A stretch of 64,000 nt of DNA, from positions 558,001-622,000 of the forward strand of contig CAVPSV010000002.1 of the NCBI GenBank assembly GCA_963708625.1, written 5' to 3'. Origin of the DNA: DASXIF01 sp036498145 (GTDB lineage Bacteria; Actinomycetota; Actinomycetes; Mycobacteriales; Jatrophihabitantaceae). The notes below the pieces were generated by a model. That model ran no database searches and was not told the origin of the DNA. It saw only the letters and a list, made by a program, of their open reading frames with translations. The stretch's first letter is position 1, and every line of letters begins with the position of its first letter. The position numbers were made by a program, and so were the translations under genes. Shown here in pieces: positions 48,214 to 58,327 of the stretch.

Positions 48214-48962
48214 CGCGCGCCTACCTCCTTGTCGCGCAGCCGACGCGGATCGATCGTGTCGAGCAACGCGCGCTCCTGCTCGCTCGGTGCCCGGGTCAGT
48301 GGGACGTCGCCGCCCACGACGAGCGGGAATCCGGTCGCCTGCTGCACCTGCGCCGCGGTCACGCCGGGATGCACGGAGACCAGCCGGGCGCCGTGTTCCG
48401 GACCGGCGAAGTCGAGGACGGCCAGATTCGTCACGACGCGGTGCACGTCGTGGAACCGGGCTGCTGCCCCGGCTGCGTGGTCGTAACCGACGCCGGAAAC
48501 CATGTCGACGCGCGGCACGAACACCCGAGTGCTGTGTCGCGGGACCCAGTAGCTGGTGCGGTGGTTCACGCTGTTTCCGGGTGCGCCACGCACGCCGAGC
48601 AACTGCCGCGACGGCGCGGCATGCGCGCCGATGCAGGAGATGTTCTGGTTGCCGAAGCGGTCGATCTGGTTGGCGCCCATGACGACGTGGCGTCGCCCCC
48701 ACGCAAGTACGTCGAATACGGCGCGGTAGGGCAGCCAGCCCTCGTGCGGGCTCGACTCGCCGAGCGGGGGAGTCTCGGCGAGCAGGAACGCCTCGCCGTC
48801 GGAGATCAGCACGTCCGGCGCGAAGGTGAGCCGGGCGAGTCGTGCTCCGATCGTCGGCATGGTGCCCATCGGGCTGAGCAGGATCTCGCCGGCGCCGGCG
48901 AACAGGTCGGCACAGGCGACGGCGCATACGTCGCCCAGGCTCACCTCGGTTGCCGCGCTCAC
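48210..48962 (-). CDS. ipdB: IpdB: ring-C-opening CoA-transferase-like hydrolase, beta subunit
   Basis: 250 residues, same length as Mtb IpdB. Class I CoA-transferase fold: ILLSPMGTMPTIGARLARLT, DVLISDGEAFLLAE, GWLPYRAVFDVLAWGRRHVV, MGANQIDRFGNQNIS and LVSVHPGVTAAQVQQATGFP. IpdAB hydrolytically opens ring C of COCHEA-CoA rather than transferring CoA; the usual catalytic Glu of transferases is not apparent. GTG 48962 overlaps the ipdA stop (GTGA). Confidence 0.9.
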   Translation of the reverse strand: MSAATEVSLGDVCAVACADLFAGAGEILLSPMGTMPTIGARLARLTFAPDVLISDGEAFLLAETPPLGESSPHEGWLPYRAVFDVLAWGRRHVVMGANQIDRFGNQNISCIGAHAAPSRQLLGVRGAPGNSVNHRTSYWVPRHSTRVFVPRVDMVSGVGYDHAAGAAARFHDVHRVVTNLAVLDFAGPEHGARLVSVHPGVTAAQVQQATGFPLVVGGDVPLTRAPSEQERALLDTIDPRRLRDKEVGAR

Positions 48963-49855
48963 TGCGCTGCACCCGCGCTCACGCCGGTAGTGGCGGTGCT
49001 GGCGGTTGCGGCGGCCCTCACCGCGGTCTGGTAGTCGGCCTCGGATCCGGCGAGATAACGCTCGGTGAACTGCCGCCACTGCTCGACATCACCGGCCGCG
49101 GCGGCGTACTCGCGCTGGAACGCCTCGTCGCGGCCGTAGTCCGGCACACACGAGGTGAAGTGCGCGCCGCCCGGTGCTTCGACGACGCCGTCGACCATCA
49201 TCCGGTTGAGCAGCAACGCCTGCGGTGGCGCCAGTGAGGTCAGCTCCGAGGTCGCCACGATCGACTCGCACGAGACGAACCGGCGTTGCGCGGCCAGGCA
49301 GAACAGGTCGTCGAAGTACGGGTCCGGGCCGAGGTAGCAGGCGTTGCCGCGCGCGTCGGCGCGGTTGAGGTGCACCAGTGCGGCGTCGAGGGGGAGCGCG
49401 GGCATCGCGACCAGTTCCTCGCCGTCGGCGTACGGGGATCGCACGGTGCGCACGTCCGGGTTGTAGGTGAGCACGTCGGAGCCGAGCCCGGCCCGGATGG
49501 GCAGGAACGGCAACCGCTGCGCGGCCGCCCGCAGACCCGCCACCACCATGCCCTCGTCGAACTCCCGAGCGGTGATCGAGCCGGCCTGGCGCACCTGCTG
49601 GAACCACGGGTCGTACGCGATGGAGTCCAGCGAGACGAACCCGAACACCAGCTCGCGCACCTTGCCGGCCGCGCAGAGCAACCCGACGTCCGGGCCGCCG
49701 AAGGAAACGATCCTCAGGTCGGTCAGCGTCGAACGCAGGATTGCCCGCACCAGCGACATCGGCTTGCGTCGCGAACCCCACCCGCCGATGCCGATGGTCA
49801 TGCCGTCGCTGAGTTGGGCGACGACCTCGTCGCAGGTCATGCGCTTGTCGGGCAC
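48959..49855 (-). CDS. ipdA: IpdA: ring-C-opening CoA-transferase-like hydrolase, alpha subunit
   Basis: 298 residues. DEVVAQLSDGMTIGIGGWGS (GxGG of the CoA-transferase alpha fold), VRAILRSTLTDLRIVSFGGP, FLPIRAGLGSDVLTYNP, LVAMPALPLDAALVHLNRAD and GNACYLGPDPYFDDLFCLAA. Forms the heteromer with IpdB. GTG 49855 start, 2 bp after the echA20 stop. Followed by a weak Ala/Thr-rich tail (AATASTATTGVSAGAAQ). Confidence 0.9.
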   Translation of the reverse strand: MPDKRMTCDEVVAQLSDGMTIGIGGWGSRRKPMSLVRAILRSTLTDLRIVSFGGPDVGLLCAAGKVRELVFGFVSLDSIAYDPWFQQVRQAGSITAREFDEGMVVAGLRAAAQRLPFLPIRAGLGSDVLTYNPDVRTVRSPYADGEELVAMPALPLDAALVHLNRADARGNACYLGPDPYFDDLFCLAAQRRFVSCESIVATSELTSLAPPQALLLNRMMVDGVVEAPGGAHFTSCVPDYGRDEAFQREYAAAAGDVEQWRQFTERYLAGSEADYQTAVRAAATASTATTGVSAGAAQ

Positions 49856-49857
49856 GT

Positions 49858-50622
49858 TCAGTCGCCCGTTCCCGGTGCGGACTTGCTGTCGACGAACGCC
49901 TGCCGGTGTTCGTCGGCGATGCCGGCGAGGTTCACCTCGAAGGTGAAGCCCTGCTCGAACCGGTAGCTGCGGTGCACGTCCTGCACGTCGATGCCGTTGA
50001 TCGCCTCTTTGGCCTTGCGCACGACCCGGGTGTCCTTGGCGGCGATGACACGCGCGATGTCCAGCGCCGCTTCATCGAGCGCTGAGCGTGGCACGACTCG
50101 GAATACCGAGCCGTGCTGGTGCAGCGTGTTCGCGTCCACCGTGCTCGCGGTGAAATACAGCGCACGCATCAGGTGCTGTGGCACCAGGCGGCCGAGGTGG
50201 GTGGCTGCGCCGAGCGCGCCGCGATCGATCTCGGGCAGCCCGAAGGTGGCGTCCTCGGCAGCGATCACGAGATCTGCGTTGCCGACCAGACCGATGCCAC
50301 CGCCCAGGCAGAATCCCTGCACGGCCGCGACCACCGGCACGGCACAGTCATAAACAGCGCCGAACGCGGCGTAGCAGCCGCGGTTGGCACCGATCAGTGC
50401 GTCGTGCCCCTCGCTGCGCTGCATCTCCTTGATATCTACGCCGGCGTTGAAGCCCCGGCCCTCGGCACGCAAGACGACCACGTGCGTGCCCTGGTCGCGG
50501 CCGGCGCCGAGTACGGCCTCGGCGAGGTCGAACCAGCCCTGCACCGGCAGCGCGTTCACCGGTGGGTAATCGACCGTGATTACCGCGATGCCGTCTTCCG
50601 GCCGGGTCGTGCTGATACCCAT
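49858..50622 (-). CDS. echA20: EchA20: ring-D-opening crotonase-type hydrolase
   Basis: 254-residue crotonase. Oxyanion motifs EGRGFNAGVDIKEMQRSEG and QGFCLGGGIGLVGNADLVIA; LPEIDRGALGAATHLGRLVP follows. In Mtb EchA20 hydrolyses ring D of HIEC-CoA to give COCHEA-CoA, the substrate of IpdAB. ATG 50622 is preceded by a purine-rich AAGGCCGCC-type site and the KstR2 operator 18 bp upstream. A much longer open frame to 51327 is a shadow of the divergent SDR. Uninterrupted. Confidence 0.9.
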   Translation of the reverse strand: MGISTTRPEDGIAVITVDYPPVNALPVQGWFDLAEAVLGAGRDQGTHVVVLRAEGRGFNAGVDIKEMQRSEGHDALIGANRGCYAAFGAVYDCAVPVVAAVQGFCLGGGIGLVGNADLVIAAEDATFGLPEIDRGALGAATHLGRLVPQHLMRALYFTASTVDANTLHQHGSVFRVVPRSALDEAALDIARVIAAKDTRVVRKAKEAINGIDVQDVHRSYRFEQGFTFEVNLAGIADEHRQAFVDSKSAPGTGD

Positions 50623-50639
50623 GGCGGCCTTCCTGAGCA

Positions 50640-50653
50640 AGCAAGTGCTTGGT
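50640..50653. promoter_or_regulatory. KstR2 operator 2
   Basis: AGCAAGTGCTTGGT, identical in all 14 bases to operator 1; the identity extends through TAGGGTAGC. It lies between divergent echA20 (50622) and the SDR at 50665. Confidence 0.88.
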
Positions 50654-50664
50654 AGGGTAGCACG

Positions 50665-51480
50665 GTGAGGGTGCCCACGGACCTGGGGTTGCGCGGCGCG
50701 GTCGCGATCGTCACCGGGGGTGCGCGCGGCGTCGGACTCGGCATCACGCGGACGCTGCTGGCCGCGGAGGCGGAGGTTGTCGTCTGTGGCCGCACAGCGC
50801 CGGCCGGACCTGTCGAGCACGCCGGCCGCACGGCCGAATTCATGCCGTGCGACGTGCGCGATCCGGCCGCGGTCCTCGACCTGGTCCAGGCGGTGGTTGC
50901 TCGGCACGGGACGGTGGACGTGCTGGTGAACAACGCCGGCGGGTCGCCGTACGCGCCGGCGGCGCAGGCGAGTTCGCGATTTCACGCGAAGATCGTCGAA
51001 CTCAACCTGCTTGCCCCGCTGCTGGTGGCTCAGGCGGCCAACGAGGTCATGCAGGACCGTGGCGGCGCGATCGTGATGGTGAGCAGCGTCAGTGGTCACC
51101 GGCCCTCGCCGGGCACTGCGGCCTACGGCGCGGCGAAGGCCGGACTGGACAACCTCACCGCGAGCCTGGCGATCGAGTGGGCGCCGAAGGTGCGGGTCAA
51201 CTCCGTGGCGGTGGGCATGGTCCGCACCGAACAGGCGCACCTGCACTACGGCGACGAGGACGGAATCGCGGCGGTCGGCCGGACGGTGCCACTCGGGCGC
51301 CTGGCCGAGCCCGACGAGATCGGGCAATGCGTCGCGTTCCTGGCCTCATCACTGGCGTCCTACGTCAGCGGCGCCACCTTGCTGGTGCACGGTGGCGGGG
51401 AGCGGCCTGCATTCCTGGCCGCAGCCAATGCCGGCGCAGGCGCGTCGGCGCGTAGTGCACAGACGGAGGCAATCGAGTGA
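50665..51480 (+). CDS. SDR of the KstR2 cluster (Rv3549c-like)
   Basis: 271-residue classical SDR. TGGARGVGLGITRTLLAAEA, DVLVNNAGGSPYAPA, MVSSVSGHRPSPGTAAYGAA with catalytic Ser, Tyr and Lys (YGAAKAG), and ASYVSGATLLVHGGGERPAF. GTG 50665. It follows the KstR2 operator and is coupled to the next SDR by a 4-bp overlap; Mtb has the same pair (Rv3549c, Rv3548c) next to echA20. Substrate not established. Confidence 0.88.
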   Translation: MRVPTDLGLRGAVAIVTGGARGVGLGITRTLLAAEAEVVVCGRTAPAGPVEHAGRTAEFMPCDVRDPAAVLDLVQAVVARHGTVDVLVNNAGGSPYAPAAQASSRFHAKIVELNLLAPLLVAQAANEVMQDRGGAIVMVSSVSGHRPSPGTAAYGAAKAGLDNLTASLAIEWAPKVRVNSVAVGMVRTEQAHLHYGDEDGIAAVGRTVPLGRLAEPDEIGQCVAFLASSLASYVSGATLLVHGGGERPAFLAAANAGAGASARSAQTEAIE

Positions 51481-52382
51481 GCGGAATCTGCGACGGCCGT
51501 GTCGTCATCGTCACCGGCGCCGGGCGCGGCATCGGCCGGGCGCACGCACTCGCCTTTGCCGCCGAGGGCGCCGCGGTCGTGGTGAACGACGTCGGCGTCG
51601 CACTCGACGGCAGCGGGGGAGCCGCTGGACCGGCACAGCAGGTCGTGGACGAGATCGTCGCCGCGGGTGGCCGCGCGGTGCCGAACACCGACGACGTCGC
51701 CGACTGGACCGGCGCGGAAAATATGGTGCAGACCGCCGTGTCGCAGTTCGGCCGGCTGGACGTGCTGGTGAACAACGCCGGGTTCGTGCGCGACCGGATG
51801 CTGGCCAACCTGGGCGAGGACGAGTGGGACGCAGTGGTCCGCGTGCACCTGAAAGGACACTTCGCACCGTTGCGCCATGCGGCGGCGTACTGGCGCGCCG
51901 AGTCGAAGGCGGGCCGGCAACCGGACGCGCGCGTCGTCAACACCAGCTCCGGCGCTGGCCTGATGGGCAGCGTGGGGCAGGCGAACTACTCCGCGGCCAA
52001 GGCCGGCATCACTGCGCTGAGCCTGGTTGCCGCCGCCGAGCTCGGCCGATACGGGGTCACCGTCAACGCGATCGCACCGTCGGCCCGCACCAGAATGACC
52101 GAAGAGGTCTTCGCCGACATGATGGCCGCGCCCGACGGCGGATTCGATGCGATGGCGCCGGAGAACATCTCGCCGCTGGTGGTCTGGCTCGGCAGCGCCG
52201 ATTCCGCCGCGGTGAGCGGGCGGGTGTTCGAGGTCGAGGGCGGCAAGGTGACCGTCGCCGACGGCTGGCAGCACGGCCCGTCGGTGGACAAAGGCGCACG
52301 GTGGCAGCCTGCCGAACTCGGCCCCGTGCTGGCGGACCTGCTTGCGAAGGCGCCCGCAGCCACCCCCGTCTACGGCGCCTAA
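51477..52382 (+). CDS. SDR of the KstR2 cluster (Rv3548c-like)
   Basis: 301 residues, the longer SDR type related to the dehydrogenase domain of multifunctional enzyme 2. TGAGRGIGRAHALAFAAEGA, NNAGFVRDRMLANLGEDEWD, NTSSGAGLMGSVGQANYSAA (Ser, Tyr, Lys site) and VSGRVFEVEGGKVTVADGW. Such enzymes oxidise 3-hydroxyacyl-CoA. GTG start overlaps the previous stop. Convergent with the SRPBCC gene at 52405. Confidence 0.88.
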   Translation: MSGICDGRVVIVTGAGRGIGRAHALAFAAEGAAVVVNDVGVALDGSGGAAGPAQQVVDEIVAAGGRAVPNTDDVADWTGAENMVQTAVSQFGRLDVLVNNAGFVRDRMLANLGEDEWDAVVRVHLKGHFAPLRHAAAYWRAESKAGRQPDARVVNTSSGAGLMGSVGQANYSAAKAGITALSLVAAAELGRYGVTVNAIAPSARTRMTEEVFADMMAAPDGGFDAMAPENISPLVVWLGSADSAAVSGRVFEVEGGKVTVADGWQHGPSVDKGARWQPAELGPVLADLLAKAPAATPVYGA

Positions 52383-52404
52383 CAACCGGGCCCGACGTAG
52401 GGCG

Positions 52405-52833
52405 CTATTCGACGCGCTTCTTCAGCTCCCGCATCGAGTTCTTCAGCGACTGGTCCCGGATCAGGTTCTTCATCGGGCCGGGCACGAAGAAGCCCACCTC
52501 GGCGACGATATCGACGGTGACATCGGTACCGCCGTCCGCGCGCGGGCTGAACGTGTATCGGCCGGTGTTCTCCTTCAGGTCGCCACTGACCTGGTCCCAG
52601 CCGAGCCCGGTGGGCAGGTCGTAGCTGTAGCGCACCACGTAGTCCATCTTGCGGATCTTGGCGTCCACCTTCATCCGAATCAGCGAACCGCGGCCATCGT
52701 CGTCACGCTCCAGCACCTCGCACTCGAGCACGCTTGCCTGCCACTCGGGCAGCGAGTCGAAGTCCGTCAGTGCCGCGATGATCTTGTCGACCGGTGCGTT
52801 GACGACGTCGGTGTAACCGTGTGAGTCAGGCAT
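52405..52833 (-). CDS. SRPBCC (polyketide cyclase/START-like) protein
   Basis: 142 residues. VNAPVDKIIAALTDFDSLPE is the opening of the SRPBCC/Polyketide_cyc fold; GRGSLIRMKVDAKIRKMDYV and the C-terminal NLIRDQSLKNSMRELKKRVE helix close the hydrophobic pocket. It could bind or present a steroid ligand. Intact frame. It lies 3 bp downstream of fadA5 on the same strand, so likely cotranscribed from the KstR-controlled fadA5 promoter. Confidence 0.82.
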   Translation of the reverse strand: MPDSHGYTDVVNAPVDKIIAALTDFDSLPEWQASVLECEVLERDDDGRGSLIRMKVDAKIRKMDYVVRYSYDLPTGLGWDQVSGDLKENTGRYTFSPRADGGTDVTVDIVAEVGFFVPGPMKNLIRDQSLKNSMRELKKRVE

Positions 52834-52836
52834 CGG

Positions 52837-53995
52837 TTAGATCCTCTCGATGATGGTGCCGGTGGACAGCGCGCCGCCGGCGCACATCGTGATCAGCGCC
52901 GTACTTGCGTCGCGACGCTCGAGCTCGTGCAGTGCAGTCGTGATCAACCGGGAGCCGGTGCTGCCGACCGGGTGGCCGATGGCGATTGCGCCGCCGTTGA
53001 CGTTGACCCGGTCCGGATCGGGCTGGTGCACCTGCATCCACGACATGGGTACCGACGCGAACGCCTCGTTCACCTCGAACACGTCGATGTCGCTCGATGG
53101 CCATGCCGGTGCGCTCGAGCAGTCGCTGGGTCGCCTGCACCGGACCGTCGAGGTGGTAGTACGGCTCGGCGCCGACGAGCACCTGCGCTGTGATCCGGGC
53201 TCGCGGCCGCAGCCCGAGGGCAGCGGCGCGGTCGGCGTCCATCAGCAGCACCGCGGCTGCGCCGTCGGAGATCTGGGAGGACGTGCCGGCGGTGTGCAGC
53301 GCACCGTCGTAGACGGGTTTGAGGCTGGCCAGCGCCTCCGCCGTCGTCTCGCGCAGGCCTTGGTCGCGGGTGACCGTGCGCGTCTGTCCGGTCGGCTTGC
53401 CGTCCTCGTCCAGCACCGGCGCCTCGACCGGTGCGACCTCGCGGTCGAAGCGACCTTCGGTCCAGGCGCGCGCGGCCTTGCGCTGGGACGCGAGGCCGAA
53501 CGCGTCGAGATCGGCGCGGGTGAGGCCGCGCCGCTCCGCGATCCGTTCGGCGGCGAGGAACTGGTTCGGCAGGTCGATGTCCCACGAATCCGGGCGAGGA
53601 GAGGATTCGCCACGGTTGGCGCCGAGCGGCACCCGCGACATCGCCTCCACACCGCACGCGATGCCGACGTCGATCGCACCGGTGGCGATCAGGCCGGCGA
53701 CCAGGTGGTTGGCCTGCTGTGCCGAGCCGCACTGGGCATCGATGGTGGTGGCGCCGACCTGCCAGGGCAGCCCGCTGGCCAGCCAGGCGGTGCGGGTGAC
53801 GTTGTTGGACTGCTCGCCCGCCTGGGTGACGCAGCCACCGATCAACTGCTCGACGATCTCCGGATCGATGCCGGCGCGCTGCACCAGGGCACGCTGCGCC
53901 GCTCCCAGCACCTCGGCGGCGTGCAGGCCGGCCAGCCAGCCGCCGCGCTTGCCGATCGGCGTGCGGACGGCTTCGACGATCACCGGGGTGCCCAT
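52837..53995 (-). CDS. fadA5: FadA5: steroid side-chain thiolase, frameshifted
   Basis: Thiolase that cleaves 3-keto side-chain CoA thioesters of cholesterol degradation. MGTPVIVEAVRTPIGKRGGW from ATG 53995; Cys89 in DAQCGSAQQANHLVAG; AMSRVPLGANRGESSPRPDS; NEAFASVPMSWMQ, GGAIAIGHPVGSTGSRL and ITMCAGGALSTGTIIERI complete the His and second Cys sites. One extra C near 53090 (after GMAIE) causes the only frame change. About 386 residues against 391 in Mtb. Divergent from cyp125 across two KstR-like sites, as in no simpler arrangement seen here. Confidence 0.92.
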
Positions 53996-54068
53996 GGGCG
54001 GTCCTCTCCGGGAGGCGATGGACGCGGCCGGCGCCCGCCAGTGCGGGGGCAGCCACCTCTCGACAAGG

Positions 54069-54082
54069 TAGAACACGTTCCT
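54069..54082. promoter_or_regulatory. Probable KstR operator for fadA5
   Basis: TAGAACACGTTCCT matches the consensus except for the last base; inserting the palindrome partner A one base later (CCTA) suggests a one-base stretch. It is 74 bp upstream of the fadA5 ATG. Confidence 0.6.
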
Positions 54083-54147
54083 ATTGAATGGCAACCGATC
54101 CCAGGTTCGCTCTTCACTTTACGGCGCGGATTGTGCTTGAATGCCGT

Positions 54148-54161
54148 TAGAACGTGTTCCA
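54148..54161. promoter_or_regulatory. KstR operator for cyp125
   Basis: TAGAACGTGTTCCA matches TnnAACnnGTTnnA fully. It lies 76 bp before the cyp125 GTG. Confidence 0.8.
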
Positions 54162-54236
54162 GGAACTGCCGGATCTCAGCAGTGATCGCGCCCGTGATCG
54201 CCGACGAGTTCTGCCGGAGGCATTGGAGGGCCCCGC

Positions 54237-55479
54237 GTGGCTTCGCCGAACCTGCCTGAGGGCTTTGACGTCAACGACCCAGACATGATCTCGCACGGAC
54301 TGCCGCGTGCCGAGTTCGACGAGATCAGGCGCACCTCGCCGATCTGGTGGCAGTCACAGCCCTACCACCGTGACGGGTTCGACGACGAGGGCCACTGGGT
54401 GCTCACCCGGCATGCCGACGTCAAGGAAGCCTCGCGCAACGACGCGGTGTTCTCTTCCTTCGAGAACACCGCGATCATCCGGTTCAAGCCGGAGATGACG
54501 CGGGAACAGCTGGACATGCAGCGCGTCATTCTGCTGAACATGGACGCACCGCAACACACGAAGCTGCGGGCGATCATCTCGCGCGGTTTCACCCCGCGCG
54601 CCGTCAACAGCCTCCGAGACGGCCTCAACGAGCGCGCCCAGAAGATCGTGCAGCAGGCGCTGGCGGCCGGCGAGGGCGAGTTCGTCCGCGACGTTGCGTG
54701 CGAGCTGCCGCTGCAAGCCATCGCCGATCTGCTCGGCGTGCCGCAGGAAGACCGCGGCAAGATCTTCGACTGGTCCAACCGAATGGTCAGCTACGACGAC
54801 CCGGACTACGACCCGAGCGACGGCGAGGTCGCCTCGTTCGAGATCCTCAGTTACTTCATGAACGTCGCCGAGGAGCGCAAGGAGTGCCCCGGCGGACGAC
54901 ATCGTGACCAAGCTCGTCACGGCCGACATCGACGGCAGCGAGCTCACCTCCGACGAGTTCGGCTTCTTCACGCTGATGCTCTCGGTCGCGGGCAACGAGA
55001 CCACCCGCAACGCCATCACCCACGGCATGATCGCCTTCATGGAGCACCCGGACCAGTGGGAGCTCTACAAGCGCGAGCGGCCAGAGACGACCGCGGACGA
55101 GATCGTGCGCTGGTCGACGCCGGTGATCGCGTTTCAGCGCACGGCCAAGGAGGACACCGTTCTCGGCGGCCAGGAGATCAAGCAAGGCCAACGCGTGGGG
55201 CTCTACTACGCAGCCGCCAACTTCGATCCGGACGTGTTCGACGACCCGTACAAGTTCGACATCACCCGTGACCCGAACCCGCACCTCGGCTTCGGCGGTA
55301 CTGGCGCGCACTACTGCATCGGGGCCAACCTGGCCCGGCTCGAGATGAACCTCATCTTCAACGCGATCGCCGACCACCTGCCCGACATCCAGGCTCTCGG
55401 TGACCCGCGACGGCTGCGCTCCGGCTGGCTGAACGGCATCAAGGACTACCCGGTCCGGTACTGCCCCGTCGCCCACTGA
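54237..55479 (+). CDS. cyp125: Cyp125: steroid C26/C27-monooxygenase, frameshifted
   Basis: Cytochrome P450 that oxidises the terminal methyl of the cholesterol side chain to the acid. Starts SPNLPEGFDVNDPD; PIWWQSQPYHRDGF, LNMDAPQHTKLRAIISRGFT, I-helix AGNETTRNAI, ExxR as DEIVRW, haem loop HLGFGGTGAHYCIGANLAR (Cys ligand) and the C-terminal RSGWLNGIKDYPVRYCPVAH all agree with Cyp125A1. One extra C near 54890 (before ADDIVTKLVTADIDG) shifts the frame. About 414 residues; Mtb has about 20 more at the N-terminus, so the true start could be slightly upstream, but GTG 54237 is well placed. Confidence 0.93.
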
Positions 55480-55494
55480 GAACCGGAGGCAGTC

Positions 55495-55971
55495 ATGACC
55501 GACTCCTACGTCGATTGGCGCGCGCCGTCGAAGGCGTCGCATCCCGCACGTGACGCCGGCCTGCGCTCCTACGACGCCGTCTGTCGCAAAGCGAAGGACG
55601 AGTGGCTCGACCTGTTCGCCGACGACGGCTGGATCGAGGATCCGGTCGGCACCTCGATCTTCGATCCCGAAGGCAAGGGCCACTACGGCCGCGAGGGCCG
55701 CTCGCAGTTCTGGGACAAGACGATCGCCAACGTGCAGACGTTCGTGTTCGAGATCCACGATTCGTTCGCGGCCGGCGACGAATGTGCCAACGTCGGCATC
55801 ATTCACACCATCCTGTCCAACGGCTACCAGGTGGACACCGAAGGCGTCTTCATCTACCGCGTCAACGACGAGGGCAAGATGCTGTCGCTGCGCGCGATCT
55901 GGGAGTTCGACCGCGCCATGGCCACCGCCCACGACACGTCCCAGACCAACCACGCCGAAGGGCACGAATAG
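55495..55971 (+). CDS. Ketosteroid isomerase-like (SnoaL fold) protein
   Basis: 158 residues. WLDLFADDGWIEDPVGTSIF matches the delta5-3-ketosteroid isomerase strand in which the catalytic Asp precedes PVG; FWDKTIANVQTFVFEIHDSF and IYRVNDEGKMLSLRAIWEFD give the rest of the cone fold. It may isomerise a 5-ene-3-keto steroid, but NTF2-fold proteins with other roles share these features. Intact; 15 bp after cyp125, so probably in its operon. In Mtb cyp125 is instead followed by fadE28. Confidence 0.8.
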   Translation: MTDSYVDWRAPSKASHPARDAGLRSYDAVCRKAKDEWLDLFADDGWIEDPVGTSIFDPEGKGHYGREGRSQFWDKTIANVQTFVFEIHDSFAAGDECANVGIIHTILSNGYQVDTEGVFIYRVNDEGKMLSLRAIWEFDRAMATAHDTSQTNHAEGHE

Positions 55972-55990
55972 CGCCGAACCCATGGAGGAC

Positions 55991-56081
55991 GGCGGGGGTC
56001 TCGTTCGCGAGCCTGGCTGGGTCTGGCGGGGAGCGCGCCCTAGCGCGCGACTGGATCGGCTCGCGAAGGAGACCCCCCGCC
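55991..56081. terminator. Long hairpin between convergent genes, likely bidirectional terminator
   Basis: Left arm 55991-56013 (GGCGGGGGTCTCGTTCGCGA + GCC) pairs with right arm 56058-56081 with about one bulge and few mismatches. A nested GCGCGC-CCTA-GCGCGC hairpin sits near the centre. It occupies the gap between the isomerase-like gene (+) and ltp3 (-). Confidence 0.7.
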
Positions 56082-56101
56082 AGCCCACCAACGCAACGAC
56101 G

Positions 56102-57264
<1,163 letters not shown>

Positions 57265-57265
<1 letters not shown>

Positions 57266-58327
57266 TACCGGCCCTCCATCACGCACACGAGGTTGTGTTG
57301 CAGCGCCGGACCCATGGTGGAGTGCGCCAGTACCCGGGATGCCGTGCCATCTGCGATGTGCCGGGCCGCCTCGCCGATGCGCACCAACCCGGCCGCAAAC
57401 AGCGGGTTGCCGGCTAACGCGCCACCGGACGGGGTCAGCCGGACGTCGTCGGCCAGGCCCAGCGCGTCGCGCAGGATCAGTTCCTGGTGCGTGAACGGTG
57501 AGCTCAGCTCGGCGACTTCAATGCCCGTCGATGCCGGCGTCGGCGGCGGCAGCGCGGGTGGACTCGGACGCGGTCAGGTCGCGGGCGCCGAGATTGGCCG
57601 AGTCGACGCGGTGCGCGATACCGGAGATCCACGCCGGCCGCTCCACCAGGTCGCGGGCGCGATCGTCGGCAGCCAGCACCACGGCCGCCGCGCCGTCGGT
57701 GATGGGGGCGCAGTCGTGCCGCCGCAGCGGATCGGCGAAATATGGCTCGGCGAGCAACTCGTCGACGTCTTTCGCGCCGGTGACCTGCGCGAACGGATTG
57801 GTTTCCGCGTCCCGGCGCGAACGCACCGCGACCTCGGCCATGTCCCGCTCGGACCACCGGCCGGCATCGATGCCAAGCCGTGCCTGCAACCCGGCGACGG
57901 CCACCGCCTCCGGATACAGCGGGGCGACCGTGTACGGATCGAGCTGGAAGGCGAGCGTGCGTCCGATGGTGCCCGCCGAGGACTTGCCGAAGCCGTAGAC
58001 CAGAGCGGTGTCCACCTCACCGGTCTGGATCTTGCACCAGGCTTCGTACAGCGCCCAGGCTGCGTCGGCCTCGACGTGCGATTCGTTGATCGGCGGTACT
58101 GGGCCGATCGCATCGATGGCAGAGATGAAGGAGAAGGCACGGCCGGCGAGGTAGTCCGAGGAACCGGAGCACCAGAACCCGATGTCGGTCTTGGTCAGCC
58201 CCAGCCCGCCGAGCATCTCGTGGAAGATCGGGACGAGCATCTCCACGCCGTTGGTGGTGCTGGGGGAGTGACGTTGCTGCACCGTCTGGGCGAAGCCGAC
58301 CACGGCCACGTCGCGTGCGGGACTCAC
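57265..58327 (-). CDS. ltp4: Ltp4: thiolase-like lipid-transfer/aldolase protein, frameshifted
   Basis: About 353 residues, as in Rv3522. VAVVGFAQTVQQRHSPSTTN, LGLTKTDIGFWCSGSSDYLA, VYGFGKSSAGTIGRTLAFQL, ITDGAAAVVLAADDRARDLV; then after one extra G near 57530, LTPSGGALAGNPLFAAGLVR and VCVMEGR. Paired with Ltp3 and the DUF35 protein next to it, in the same way Ltp2 pairs with ChsH2. GTG 58327 overlaps the DUF35 stop (GTGA). Confidence 0.82.

Noticed and set aside
49858..51327. 489-residue version of echA20
   Set aside because: The extra N-terminal 235 residues are antisense to the divergent SDR and would cross the KstR2 operator; the crotonase starts at 50622.
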